From positions 287,711 to 351,710 of the forward strand of contig NZ_KE340376.1 in assembly GCF_000413935.1 (NCBI RefSeq): 64,000 bases of DNA, read 5' to 3'. The notes beneath the pieces are model-generated. The model was not told the DNA's origin and made no database searches. It saw nothing but the letters and a program-made list of their open reading frames with translations. The stretch's first letter is position 1. Each line of letters opens with the position of its first letter. Shown here one piece after another: positions 47,173 through 55,965 of this stretch. The stretch is from Acinetobacter colistiniresistens. GTDB lineage: Bacteria; Pseudomonadota; Gammaproteobacteria; Pseudomonadales; Moraxellaceae. The position numbers and the translations under genes were made by a program.

Positions 47173-48000
47173 GTCAAACCAACTCGGATTACGTTTTTGA
47201 ATAAAAGCCATGGTTCCTTCTTGACCTTCTGCACCACCGACTGCTTGAGCAAACTGTTGTGCCGCATCATCCAAAAGCTGCGCTAAAGGCTCATTCAGCG
47301 TCCGATGTAATATAGCTTTGGTGACGCGTGAGGCCAAAGGTGCAGCACGTTTGATCTGCTGAATCGCATCCATAAGCTGTTGTTCTAATTCAATATCATC
47401 TGGTGCAACTTGATGAACGACACCTAAATCCAAAGCCGTCTTGCCATCAAAACGTAAACCCAATAAGGCCAAACGACGGGCTTGGGTCAAACCAATGCGC
47501 TTCACCACAAAAGGCGCAATTTGCGCTGGTAAAATGCCCAAGCCTGTTTCTGGCAGACCAAACTGGGCACTCTCACGGCTGATGGCAATATCTGAAACAC
47601 AGGCCAAGCCAAAGCCTCCACCAAGCACTGCCCCTTCTAGCAGAGCAACAACAGTCTGGGGGGCTTGATCAACCTGTTCGATCAAGGCCCCAAAACGGCG
47701 ATTAAAATCGACATAAGGTTGCAAACTGCCTATATTCGCAGCTTCAACACGTAAGCTCGCCATATCTTTGATATCGCCGCCAGCACAGAAATGCCCACCT
47801 CGACCACGTAAAATCACAGCACGAATGGATGAATCATCCGCAATCTGGCTAAACACCTGCTGAATGGCGGTGACCATATTTAAGCTCATGGCATTACGGC
47901 TCTCAGGACGATTTAGCCATAGCGTTAAAATGCCACCTTGTTGTTCTAGCTGAATGCTGTCATCTATCGCCAAGCTTGCAAGAGAAGTTGCAACTGTCAT
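47170..48000 (-). CDS. atuE: Enoyl-CoA hydratase/isomerase (isohexenylglutaconyl-CoA hydratase type)
   Basis: The crotonase-fold enzyme adds water to the carboxylated enoyl-CoA. From the ATG at 48000, which has AGGAGCAGGAG upstream, it has 276 residues; a longer start would run into atuD. Visible are LWLNRPESRNAMSLNMV, the oxyanion loop GRGGHFCAGGDIKDMAS and LEGAVLGGGFGLACVSDI. A LiuC-like methylglutaconyl-CoA hydratase is the alternative. Gene order places it as AtuE. Confidence 0.75.
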   Translation of the reverse strand: MTVATSLASLAIDDSIQLEQQGGILTLWLNRPESRNAMSLNMVTAIQQVFSQIADDSSIRAVILRGRGGHFCAGGDIKDMASLRVEAANIGSLQPYVDFNRRFGALIEQVDQAPQTVVALLEGAVLGGGFGLACVSDIAISRESAQFGLPETGLGILPAQIAPFVVKRIGLTQARRLALLGLRFDGKTALDLGVVHQVAPDDIELEQQLMDAIQQIKRAAPLASRVTKAILHRTLNEPLAQLLDDAAQQFAQAVGGAEGQEGTMAFIQKRNPSWFD

Positions 48001-48010
48001 GCTCCTGCTC

Positions 48011-49171
48011 CTATTTTTTCTGTTTCTTCGGCAAGATATCAGTGAGCTTACAAATGATTCCGAGCATAATTTCATCTGCACCGCCGCCAATCGACCCTAA
48101 GCGCCCATCACGGAACAGTTGTGATGCAGGGTTATCCCACATAAAGCCATTACCGCCCCAATATTGCAGACAGCTATCTGCTACCTCACGACTTAATCGT
48201 CCTGCTTTCAGCTTCGCCATTGACGCCATCAAGGTTGCATCCTCACCAGCAATATGCTGCTCACAGGCTTGATAAGTTAGAGCTTTCAGTGCTGCGACTT
48301 CAGTCATCAGTTCAGCAAAACGAAAATGTACATATTGGTTATGAATCAGGGGCTGACCAAAGGTAGTACGATCCTTAGTGTAATCAATGGTTTGCTGAAT
48401 GACTTTTTCCATCCCCCCCACCGCATTGGCACAGGCCCACATGCGTTCCTCTTGGAACTGCATCATTTGCATCATAAAACCCATGCCTTCCACACCAACT
48501 AAATTGCGTTGCGGTACTCGAACATTGTCAAAATAGACTTGTGCAGTGGTGGTTGAACGCATGCCCAATTTATTCAGTGGCTCTGAAAAACTAATCCCTG
48601 CTGCCTTGGCTGGGACAATAATCATGGATTTATTGACGTGTGGTTTGTCATCAGAGGTATTCGCAAGTAAACAGAAGAAATCGGCTTGTAGTGAGTTGGT
48701 AATCCACATCTTGCTGCCATTAATGACATAATCATCACCATCTTTTTTTGCTGTGGTTTTAATCGCTGCCACGTCAGAACCTGCATGCACTTCCGAAACC
48801 GCAATCGACGCGACATATTCACCACGAATCGCAGGATTTAGAAACTCATCTCGCAGTTCTTTGCTGCCAAAGCGAGCAAGCGCTGGCGTTGCCATATCGG
48901 TTTGTACGCCAATCGCCAGTGGCACACCACCACAAGCAGCGCGACCTAACTCTTCTGCCACCACAAGGTTATAAGAATAATCGAGTCCTAAACCACCATT
49001 TTCCTCAGGCTTACAAATCCCCAATAAACCCAAATCCCCCATTTTCTTAAACACGTCATGAATTGGAAAACGGCCTGCTTCTTCCCATTCTGGAATAAAA
49101 GGGTTCAGCTCATTTTCAACAAACTGACGTGTGGTACGGCGTAAAGCTTCATGTTCTGCGGTAAATTTCAT
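48011..49171 (-). CDS. atuD: Acyl-CoA dehydrogenase (citronellyl-CoA dehydrogenase type)
   Basis: This FAD enzyme of 386 residues has the acyl-CoA dehydrogenase marks VSEVHAGSDVAAIKTTAKK, FGQPLIHNQYVHFRFAEL and YWGGNGFMWDNPASQLFRD, with IGGGADEIMLGI near the C-terminus. Text such as CGGVPLAIGVQTDMATPALA resembles AtuD of Pseudomonas more than isovaleryl-CoA dehydrogenase. It would oxidise citronellyl-CoA to geranyl-CoA. It lies between the hydratase gene (11 bp) and a repeat element that separates it from atuC. Confidence 0.75.
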   Translation of the reverse strand: MKFTAEHEALRRTTRQFVENELNPFIPEWEEAGRFPIHDVFKKMGDLGLLGICKPEENGGLGLDYSYNLVVAEELGRAACGGVPLAIGVQTDMATPALARFGSKELRDEFLNPAIRGEYVASIAVSEVHAGSDVAAIKTTAKKDGDDYVINGSKMWITNSLQADFFCLLANTSDDKPHVNKSMIIVPAKAAGISFSEPLNKLGMRSTTTAQVYFDNVRVPQRNLVGVEGMGFMMQMMQFQEERMWACANAVGGMEKVIQQTIDYTKDRTTFGQPLIHNQYVHFRFAELMTEVAALKALTYQACEQHIAGEDATLMASMAKLKAGRLSREVADSCLQYWGGNGFMWDNPASQLFRDGRLGSIGGGADEIMLGIICKLTDILPKKQKK

Positions 49172-49186
49172 TGTTTTTTTCCTTAA

Positions 49187-49263
49187 AATTAATCTCCCCT
49201 AATCCCTCTTTAATTAAAGAGGGGAATTCCTTCCTTTAAAAAGGGAGGCTGGGAGGGATTATT
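49187..49263. repeat. Interspersed palindromic repeat, copy 2
   Basis: It begins TTAATCTCCCCTAATCCCTC, the inverse of the end of copy 1, and continues through TTTAATTAAA and CCTTTAAAAAGG palindromes to GGGAGGGATT. It fills the spacer between atuC and atuD completely. It may fold into a long RNA hairpin and lower expression of the genes behind it. Confidence 0.7.
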
Positions 49264-50875
49264 AAAATCTCGACACACCAAATCGTGTTGGATTGAGTTC
49301 ACGTTGTTGTGCTTCATAAATGGTTAGTAATAAAAAGATCAGTACCTTACGGGTATCTCTCGGATCGATAATCCCATCATCATGCAGCATTGCCGTATTG
49401 AACAATGCAGTCGACTGTTGTTCCAATTTCATGGCGGTGCTTTGTTCCAAGAAATCCAGCATCTGCGGATTCGGTTCCATTCCTGATGCTTTTTGTTTAC
49501 CTTCAGCCACGATACGCAAAACTTTACCTGCTTGTGCTGCACCCATCACTGCGACATGTGAATTCGGCCATGCAAAGATAAATTGTGGCGATAAACTTCG
49601 TCCGCACATGGCATAGTTACCCGCGCCATAAGAACCCGCAACCACGATCGAAATCTTAGGTACTGTTGTATTGGCAACTGCCTGAATTAGCTTGGAGCCA
49701 TGCTTGATAATGCCGTTTTGCTCAGCATCGGTTCCGACCATAAAACCTGTGGTGTTGTGCAGGAATAAAAGTGGACGTTGGGTCTGTTCACAGAGATGAA
49801 TAAATTGCGCTGCTTTGGCTGCCCCCTGTGGCGTGATCGGGCCATTATTGGTAATGATGCCGATATGCAGCCCTCCCATTTTTGCCCAGCCACAGACTGT
49901 TAAAGCATCATATTCCTGTTTAAATTCCAGAAAATCTGAATCATCAATGATCCGTGCAATGATTTCTTTCATATCAAAAGGTTGCTTTGGATCTTGCGGA
50001 ACAATCCCTAACAGCTCTTCAGCCGCATAACGCGGTTCTTTATAATTCTGATTGGATTGTGCAGTTTGTTCTTTCCAATTGAGATGTTCGAGAATCTCAC
50101 GTGCTAAGCGAATACCATCAGCATCATTCTCCGCAAGATATTCCGCCACGCCTGAAACTTGAGTATGCATTTCCGCACCACCCAACTCTTCAGCAGTCGC
50201 TACTTCGCCTGTTGCAGCCAATAACAACGGTGGGCCCGCCAACAGCATTTCTGTTTGTTTGCGAACTGCAATCACATAATCAGACAGCCCCGGTTGATAA
50301 GCACCACCTGCGGTTGCATTACCATGCACCACAGCGACTTGTGGAATCCCTGCCGCAGATAAGCGTGCCTGATTTGCAAAGGTCATACCGCCATAGGTAA
50401 ACACTTCAGCCGCATAGTTCAGGTTTGCCCCACCACTTTCGGTCAATGTCACCATCGGCAGCTTTTGTTCTAATGCAATCTTTTGCAGGCGGAGGGTTTT
50501 ATGTACCCCCATCGGTGACATGGTACCCCCCTTGATTGCACTGTTACTGGCAGAGACCAGTGCACGTACACCACTGACAAAACCAATGCCTGCAATCACC
50601 CCGCCGCCGGCTTCGGAACCATCTTTATCGTCATGCATGTTGTAGCCGACCAGACCACACAGCTCGACAAATGGTGAGTCTGCATCTAACAGTAAACGAA
50701 TACGTTCGTGCGGCAAGATTTTGCCTTTCTTATCGAACTTGGGTTTTGCCGCATAAGACTTATCAATGCTTTTTTGCTGCACGGCACGCACTTCAGCCAA
50801 CTGCGCTAATAATGCCTCTCTATTTTGCTCATACTGCTCACCACCCACTGCAATTTCAGATTGGAGAATAGTCAT
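49262..50875 (-). CDS. atuC: Acyl-CoA carboxylase beta subunit (geranyl-CoA carboxylase type)
   Basis: This 537-residue carboxyltransferase carries HGNATAGGAYQPGLSDYVIAV, GPPLLLAATGEVATAEELGG, VSGVAEYLAENDADGI and GSYGAGNYAMCGRSLSPQF. Two stretches separate it from methylcrotonyl-CoA carboxylase: MHDDKDGSEAGGGVIAGIG near residue 80, and SGGANLNYAAEVFTYGG, where the LiuB family has a longer PNQDEVFPD-type segment. Both agree with what I recall of Pseudomonas AtuC. The start codon overlaps the stop of the SDR gene (ATGA), so translation is coupled. Confidence 0.82.
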   Translation of the reverse strand: MTILQSEIAVGGEQYEQNREALLAQLAEVRAVQQKSIDKSYAAKPKFDKKGKILPHERIRLLLDADSPFVELCGLVGYNMHDDKDGSEAGGGVIAGIGFVSGVRALVSASNSAIKGGTMSPMGVHKTLRLQKIALEQKLPMVTLTESGGANLNYAAEVFTYGGMTFANQARLSAAGIPQVAVVHGNATAGGAYQPGLSDYVIAVRKQTEMLLAGPPLLLAATGEVATAEELGGAEMHTQVSGVAEYLAENDADGIRLAREILEHLNWKEQTAQSNQNYKEPRYAAEELLGIVPQDPKQPFDMKEIIARIIDDSDFLEFKQEYDALTVCGWAKMGGLHIGIITNNGPITPQGAAKAAQFIHLCEQTQRPLLFLHNTTGFMVGTDAEQNGIIKHGSKLIQAVANTTVPKISIVVAGSYGAGNYAMCGRSLSPQFIFAWPNSHVAVMGAAQAGKVLRIVAEGKQKASGMEPNPQMLDFLEQSTAMKLEQQSTALFNTAMLHDDGIIDPRDTRKVLIFLLLTIYEAQQRELNPTRFGVSRF

Positions 50876-51753
50876 GTTTTTTCTCCATCCGTTTTGAATA
50901 TGTCAGGAATAAAAGCACGATGGAAACCATTAAAGGCATCATTATTGGTCGCATCAGCCAATGGATACATCCGTGTGCCTTGTGAAGCAGCCCCATCAAT
51001 ACGCAGGGTGACACCTGATACAAAAGCAGCAGCATCTGAAAGTAAATAGCAAATCGCTGAAGAGATTTCTGACTCGGTACCCATACGTTTTAACGGAACA
51101 TTACTCGCTAAACTTGGAATGATCACTTTGGCAAAATCACCACTGTAATTATCCATTCCCGAAGAAATTATCCAGCCTGGTGCAACCGCATTGACACGTA
51201 CCCCAGATTTCCCCCATTCCACTGAAGCAGTTTTAGTGAGGTTATCAACCCCTGAACGTGCTGCACCTGAATGCCCCATACCCGGCATACCACCCCACAT
51301 ATCTGCGGTCATATTGACAATGCTACCGCCATGTTTTGCCATCCACTGATTATAGGCTTCACGCATCAAGTAAAAAGTTGAATGCAGGTTATTACGAACC
51401 ACTGCATCAAAACCATTGGCAGAAATATTCTCTAATGCAGAAGGAAATTGTCCACCCGCGTTATTGACTAAACCATCGAGCTGGCCAAATTTTTCCAACA
51501 CCTCAGCAATCATATTTTTGACTTGCTCTTCCTCACGGTTATCGCAGACGATGAAATGGACTTTGCCGCCATCCTCCAGAATTTCTTGGCTAACCTTTTC
51601 CAGTTTTTCAACTTTTCGGCCTGTAATCACTATTTGTGCGCCCAAAGAAGCAAGCTCATGTGCAGTACAACGGCCAATACCAGAGCCACCGCCTGTCACG
51701 ATAATGACTTTGTCAGCAAATGCATCTGTCCTGAAAATTGATTGATAACCCAT
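50872..51753 (-). CDS. atuB: SDR-family oxidoreductase (AtuB-like)
   Basis: This 293-residue short-chain dehydrogenase has the cofactor loop VTGGGSGIGRCTAHELASLG near residue 18 and LVNNAGGQFPSALENIS. GHSGAARSGVDNLTKTASVE occupies the place of the usual Tyr-X3-Lys helix. The expected active-site Tyr is not obvious there (GHSGAARSG in place of Y-X3-K), as in 2,4-dienoyl-CoA reductase-like members. In atu clusters AtuB is an SDR thought to act on citronellol/citronellal or a later intermediate. It has its own promoter and operator and is the first gene of the atuB-F unit. Confidence 0.75.
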   Translation of the reverse strand: MGYQSIFRTDAFADKVIIVTGGGSGIGRCTAHELASLGAQIVITGRKVEKLEKVSQEILEDGGKVHFIVCDNREEEQVKNMIAEVLEKFGQLDGLVNNAGGQFPSALENISANGFDAVVRNNLHSTFYLMREAYNQWMAKHGGSIVNMTADMWGGMPGMGHSGAARSGVDNLTKTASVEWGKSGVRVNAVAPGWIISSGMDNYSGDFAKVIIPSLASNVPLKRMGTESEISSAICYLLSDAAAFVSGVTLRIDGAASQGTRMYPLADATNNDAFNGFHRAFIPDIFKTDGEKT

Positions 51754-51797
51754 GCTTTATGATCCATTCATCTATTATTTTTAACTGAATACACACT

Positions 51798-51815
51798 ACC
51801 AAGCAAGTGCTTGGT
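51798..51815. promoter_or_regulatory. AtuR-type operator in front of atuB
   Basis: ACCAAGCAAGTGCTTGGT has perfect 8-bp arms about a 2-bp centre. On the minus strand a TTTACA directly precedes it and TAGTGT follows, so it fills the spacer of a likely promoter. The 28 bp at 51797-51824 recur exactly at 55809-55836. Confidence 0.75.
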
Positions 51816-51933
51816 TTGTAAAGTACCAAGATGCCTTTCTTATTCAAATTAAAATGTCACTTTTTGCTAAAATATTATTTCTAGTGCTAACATGCTGTTC
51901 AATTTAAGATTTTTTAAACGTTAAAAACTCACA

Positions 51934-53901
51934 ATGAATACAAGCTATTATCAAAATTCGATAGATTTTTTTTTAAATGAAAATAAAAATGCAATTTTTG
52001 GACAACTTGCACGTCATCATCAACATGATTTAGAAGATTTACAGAAAAATGCTTGGCTTGAACAAATTGATTTTCTAAAACAGGAGCTTAAAGAGTTCTG
52101 TGGGCACTTATATTTTGAGTTCTCTATCCCTAGAATGGGAAAACGAGTAGATAATATATTAATTATAAATAATTTAGTCTTTGTAATAGAGTTTAAAGTA
52201 GGCGAAAAAAGTTATTCAAACTATGCCCAAAATCAGACAATTGACTATTGCTTAGATTTACAAAATTTTCATGAAGGAAGTCATAATAAAACGATTATCC
52301 CGATTCTTATTGCGACGAACGCCCCAAATACGACCTCTCAGATTGATAACTCTCTAGGCTTAACCAGCTGTATCCTGTGTAATAAAGACAATTTTAAAGC
52401 AACTTTGATTCAAATTTTAGACAAAGTAAAAACAGATGAATGTTTAAATATTCATACTTGGGAAAATAGCATTTATAAGCCGACACCAACTATTATTGAG
52501 GCTGCTCAAGCCTTATACAAAGGCCATAGCGTTAAAGAAATTTCACGAAGTGATGCCGGTGCGATTAACTTATCAAGTACTTCTATTCGAATAAACGAAA
52601 TTATCGAAGACTCAAAAGCTCAGCATAAAAAATCAATCTGCTTTTTGACTGGGGTTCCTGGTGCCGGAAAAACACTTGCTGGACTAAACATCGCGAATGA
52701 ACGACTAAAAGCCGATCAATCAGAACATTCCGTATTCTTATCTGGCAATGGTCCATTAGTGGATGTCTTGAGAGAAGCCTTAACTAGAGATTCAGTAGAG
52801 ACTGCTAAAAGAAGTGGGCAGAAAATTTTACGTACGGAAGCAGAACGGAAAGCAAAGGCTTTTATCCAAAATATTCATCATTTTAGAGATGACAATTTAA
52901 GAACGCCTCATGCCCCTATTGAAAAAGTTGTCGTTTTCGATGAAGCACAAAGAGCTTGGCAAAAAGAACAAGTCTCCAAATTCATGCAACAGAAAAAGGG
53001 AATCCAAAACTTTGATATGTCTGAGCCCGAATATCTAATCAGTGTGATGGATCGGCACGATGATTGGTGTGTAATTATATGTCTGATTGGTGGCGGTCAA
53101 GAAATTAACACTGGTGAGGCAGGTGTTTCAGAATGGATCGATGCTCTCAAAACAAAATATTCATCTTGGGATATTTATTACTCAGATAAGATTTTGGCTG
53201 AACCTAACACCTATCTAAATAATTTAGATTTATCAAATTGGCTAAAACAACATGGACATCAAAAAACTGATCTTCATTTATCGACTTCTGTCCGCTCATT
53301 TCGAAGTGAAAAAGTTGCATCCTTGATCCAATCCATTTTAGACAATCAAAATGATCTAGCTGCTCAAATTTATCAAGAAATTAAACACAATTATCCAATC
53401 AAAATCACGAGAGATTTAAGCAAAGCAAAAGCCTGGTTAAGACATCAAGCGAGAGGTACGGAAAGAATTGGACTGATCGCAAGTTCAGGCGCTAAAAGAC
53501 TAAAAGCAGAAGGCATATATGTTAAAAATGATATATCTCCAGCTGATTGGTTTTTAAATCATCAGGATGATACCCGGTCATCTTATTACTTAGAGGATAT
53601 TGCGACTGAGTTCGATATCCAAGGGCTTGAAATCGACTATACCTGCGTAACTTGGGATATTAACCTCTATTATGATCAGGGTTGGCAATTTCAAAGTTTT
53701 AAAGGCTCAAAGTGGCAGAATATTAATAAAGACTCAACTAAAAATTACCTTCTCAATGCTTATAGAGTTCTATTAACGCGAGCCCGACAAGGTATGGTTA
53801 TTTTTATTCCTGCTGTAGATGGAAAAGATCCAACAAGACCTCAAAAACACTATGACTCAATCTATGACTATCTGCTTTCTTGTGGGCTAGACATAATATA
53901 A
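51934..53901 (+). CDS. DUF2075-type protein: PD-(D/E)XK-like nuclease end plus SF1 helicase core
   Basis: This 655-residue protein has an N-terminal region with RVDNILIINNLVFVIEFKVG (Asp73, Glu86, Lys88), which reads as a PD-(D/E)XK nuclease core. A P-loop ATPase follows: Walker A LTGVPGAGKTLAGLNI near residue 240, Walker B KVVVFDEAQRAW near residue 330, and a late LLTRARQGMVIFIP motif like motif VI of SF1 helicases. DUF2075/Schlafen-3-like helicases of this kind occur in defence islands. The gene is AT-rich, on the strand opposite to the surrounding atu genes, and lies between atuA and atuB. No second defence gene accompanies it. Confidence 0.8.
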   Translation: MNTSYYQNSIDFFLNENKNAIFGQLARHHQHDLEDLQKNAWLEQIDFLKQELKEFCGHLYFEFSIPRMGKRVDNILIINNLVFVIEFKVGEKSYSNYAQNQTIDYCLDLQNFHEGSHNKTIIPILIATNAPNTTSQIDNSLGLTSCILCNKDNFKATLIQILDKVKTDECLNIHTWENSIYKPTPTIIEAAQALYKGHSVKEISRSDAGAINLSSTSIRINEIIEDSKAQHKKSICFLTGVPGAGKTLAGLNIANERLKADQSEHSVFLSGNGPLVDVLREALTRDSVETAKRSGQKILRTEAERKAKAFIQNIHHFRDDNLRTPHAPIEKVVVFDEAQRAWQKEQVSKFMQQKKGIQNFDMSEPEYLISVMDRHDDWCVIICLIGGGQEINTGEAGVSEWIDALKTKYSSWDIYYSDKILAEPNTYLNNLDLSNWLKQHGHQKTDLHLSTSVRSFRSEKVASLIQSILDNQNDLAAQIYQEIKHNYPIKITRDLSKAKAWLRHQARGTERIGLIASSGAKRLKAEGIYVKNDISPADWFLNHQDDTRSSYYLEDIATEFDIQGLEIDYTCVTWDINLYYDQGWQFQSFKGSKWQNINKDSTKNYLLNAYRVLLTRARQGMVIFIPAVDGKDPTRPQKHYDSIYDYLLSCGLDII

Positions 53902-53953
53902 AAAGTATCGGAGTTTCGCTTGTACTGCTTTAGGACAAACGAAACTCCGATAC
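53901..53953 (-). terminator. Long hairpin terminator of atuA
   Basis: A perfect 14-bp inverted repeat GTATCGGAGTTTCG/CGAAACTCCGATAC (53905-53918 with 53940-53953) is extended inward by TTGT/ACAA. On the minus strand it is followed by TTTTTATA, so it ends atuA transcription. On the plus strand it directly follows the helicase gene stop. Confidence 0.85.
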
Positions 53954-53967
53954 CAGATAAATGCAGC

Positions 53968-55770
53968 TCAAGATATTAGTTTTCTAGGCACTTTCACCGG
54001 CATATCCAATAATTGCTGTGCAAAGGCTTTGCCCTGCGGATCAATTCGCAAGCTGGCAATCCCACCTCCACCCAATGCATTTTCCAGCATGAAATTCAGG
54101 GCATGCATCTCTGGCAACTCATAACGAATGACGTTTGATTTTTCAGGATCAAGAACATGCTGCATATACGCTGCAACATTGGCTTCAGTCAGTGCGGCAC
54201 GAATCCACGGTAAATATTCTGCTTGACGTGCAATCACCCCAATATTGCTATGATTGCCTTTATCGCCACTGCGCGCATGCGCTACATCGATCAAACAGAC
54301 TTCAACCTCATCGCCTTGATATACAGCCACGTCACCGACGGGATGTAGCTCGACCTCTAGTGCTGTTTGCCCTGTTGGAATCTGTACGGGATAACGCTGC
54401 CCTGCAAAATCGACTTCGACCTTTAATTGATCTTTATCAATCAAGAATGAAAATAGTTTCACCACGGCCGATGCTTTAGGGCGACCACCAACAATCCCTG
54501 CCAATGCAGGTGCCATGCCTGTTGAAGCTTGGGCAATTTCAGAAGCAAAGAACATACAGGCTTCTTTAAACAGATGCTTAACCGCGATCTTAACCACCAC
54601 TTCACGACTGTCTTTCACTTTCGCATGTGCACCATAAGTACTTTCAATGCCGAGAATTTCGACTGATTTTTCACTAAATGGTGGGACTGAGCGTAGTGCC
54701 AAGACTCGTTCACATTTATTCAGAATGGCATCCGCAATCACTTGGGCTTTTTCTGGTGCTTCACGACCTGCGATTAAGAAACTGACCAAGACACGATAAC
54801 CATCCGCATAGGTCGCACTGACTTTATATTGCTGAGTTGGCGGACGACCTGTGGCACCAGTCACTTTGACTCGATGCTCTCCCACCTGTTCTAAATGTAC
54901 TTGGCTAAAATCAGCGCTTACATCGGGTAAAAGATAGGCTTGCGGATTGCCAATTTCGTAAACGATCTGCTCTGCTACAGTCGCAGTCGAAACCAATCCA
55001 CCCGTTCCTTTGGGCTTGGTCACGATAAATGAAGCATCAGCACTGACTTCTACGATTGGAAAGCCCATATTGTCAAAGCCTTGAACCAGACGCCAATCGG
55101 TAAAATTTCCGCCTGTACACTGCGCACCACATTCAATCACATGCCCAGCCAAGGAACCTTGTGCTAGCTTGTCATAATCATCGAGGGACCATTTGTACTC
55201 ATGCAATAATGGGGCAAGCACAACTGCGGAGTCGACCACACGGCCTGTAATCACAATATCCGCACCTAAGTCCAAAGCATCACGAATCGCAACTGCACCG
55301 AGATAGGCATTGCTACTGGCCACATGTGCAGGCAAGGCTTCAGCATTAAACATTTCCTGAACATTTTGGGCGAGTAATTCGGCATGCTTTGGCAATACAT
55401 CATCGCCTAACACCACAGCAACTTTTAAATCCAAGCCTTTTTCATCAATGATTTTCTGTAAGGCATCACGGCAAGCCAATGGATTTACCCCACCTGCATT
55501 ACTGATCACTTTAATTTTTTTCTCAGCAATTTCATGGATCAGGGGCGCCATCACTCGACTGACAAAATCCAGTGCATAACCATGACTTGGATCCAGCATC
55601 ATCGCCTTGGCCATAATCGACATGGTGATTTCTGACAGATAATCAAAGACTAAATAATCAATATCACTCAGATGCACCAACTGAAAGGCAGCGGTATTGG
55701 TATCGCCCCAAAACCCTGATGCACACCCGATTTTGACTAGCCTCTGCTCATCCTGTTTGACACTTGTCAT
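53968..55770 (-). CDS. atuA: AtuA-like acyclic terpene utilisation protein (DUF1446)
   Basis: From the ATG at 55770 the product has 600 residues, the usual size of AtuA; longer starts run through the operator and lack a ribosome-binding site. The DUF1446 pattern is clear: VKIGCASGFWGDTNTAAFQL, VFDYLSEITMSIMAKA, VISNAGGVNPLACRDAL, ADIVITGRVVDSAVVLAPLL, SLAGHVIECGAQCTGGNFTDW and AHARSGDKGNHSNIGVIARQ. AtuA is required for citronellol and geraniol growth in Pseudomonas, but its reaction is unknown. It is divergent from a TetR gene with an operator between them, as in atuR-atuA. Confidence 0.88.
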   Translation of the reverse strand: MTSVKQDEQRLVKIGCASGFWGDTNTAAFQLVHLSDIDYLVFDYLSEITMSIMAKAMMLDPSHGYALDFVSRVMAPLIHEIAEKKIKVISNAGGVNPLACRDALQKIIDEKGLDLKVAVVLGDDVLPKHAELLAQNVQEMFNAEALPAHVASSNAYLGAVAIRDALDLGADIVITGRVVDSAVVLAPLLHEYKWSLDDYDKLAQGSLAGHVIECGAQCTGGNFTDWRLVQGFDNMGFPIVEVSADASFIVTKPKGTGGLVSTATVAEQIVYEIGNPQAYLLPDVSADFSQVHLEQVGEHRVKVTGATGRPPTQQYKVSATYADGYRVLVSFLIAGREAPEKAQVIADAILNKCERVLALRSVPPFSEKSVEILGIESTYGAHAKVKDSREVVVKIAVKHLFKEACMFFASEIAQASTGMAPALAGIVGGRPKASAVVKLFSFLIDKDQLKVEVDFAGQRYPVQIPTGQTALEVELHPVGDVAVYQGDEVEVCLIDVAHARSGDKGNHSNIGVIARQAEYLPWIRAALTEANVAAYMQHVLDPEKSNVIRYELPEMHALNFMLENALGGGGIASLRIDPQGKAFAQQLLDMPVKVPRKLIS

Positions 55771-55809
55771 GCGCTTTCTCATTGTTATTGATAAAAACGC
55801 CTCAACATT

Positions 55810-55827
55810 ACCAAGCAAGTGCTTGGT
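55810..55827. promoter_or_regulatory. AtuR-type operator in front of atuA
   Basis: This is ACCAAGCAAGTGCTTGGT, identical to the atuB site. On the minus strand TTTACA precedes it and TAATGT follows, so bound repressor would cover the promoter. It is 40 bp before the atuA start. Confidence 0.8.
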
Positions 55828-55872
55828 TTGTAAAGTGCATAATGCTATGCTGTATTGGCAAAAACAGACAAA

Positions 55873-55890
55873 CTCAAGCAAATGCTTGTT
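55873..55890. promoter_or_regulatory. Weaker AtuR-type operator on the atuR side
   Basis: A CAAGCA/TGCTTG palindrome with a 2-bp centre (55875-55888) shares the inner 6-bp arms of the strong sites but lacks the outer bases. It is followed by TTATAAA and lies about 80 bp before atuR, which fits autoregulation. Confidence 0.65.
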
Positions 55891-55965
55891 ATAAAAAGAT
55901 AAGACAATGCATCAAATAATTTTTGTTACAATAGACTTTAGATTAAACGGGATAGATGGATAGGC

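Noticed and set aside
45126..51753. Reading the cluster as liu (leucine/isovalerate) genes
   Set aside because: The homologous enzymes are shared, but the adjacent atuA and TetR genes, the order and the beta-subunit signature fit atu better; kept as the main alternative.
54135..54479. 114-codon frame antisense to atuA
   Set aside because: The DUF1446 protein on the other strand explains the sequence.
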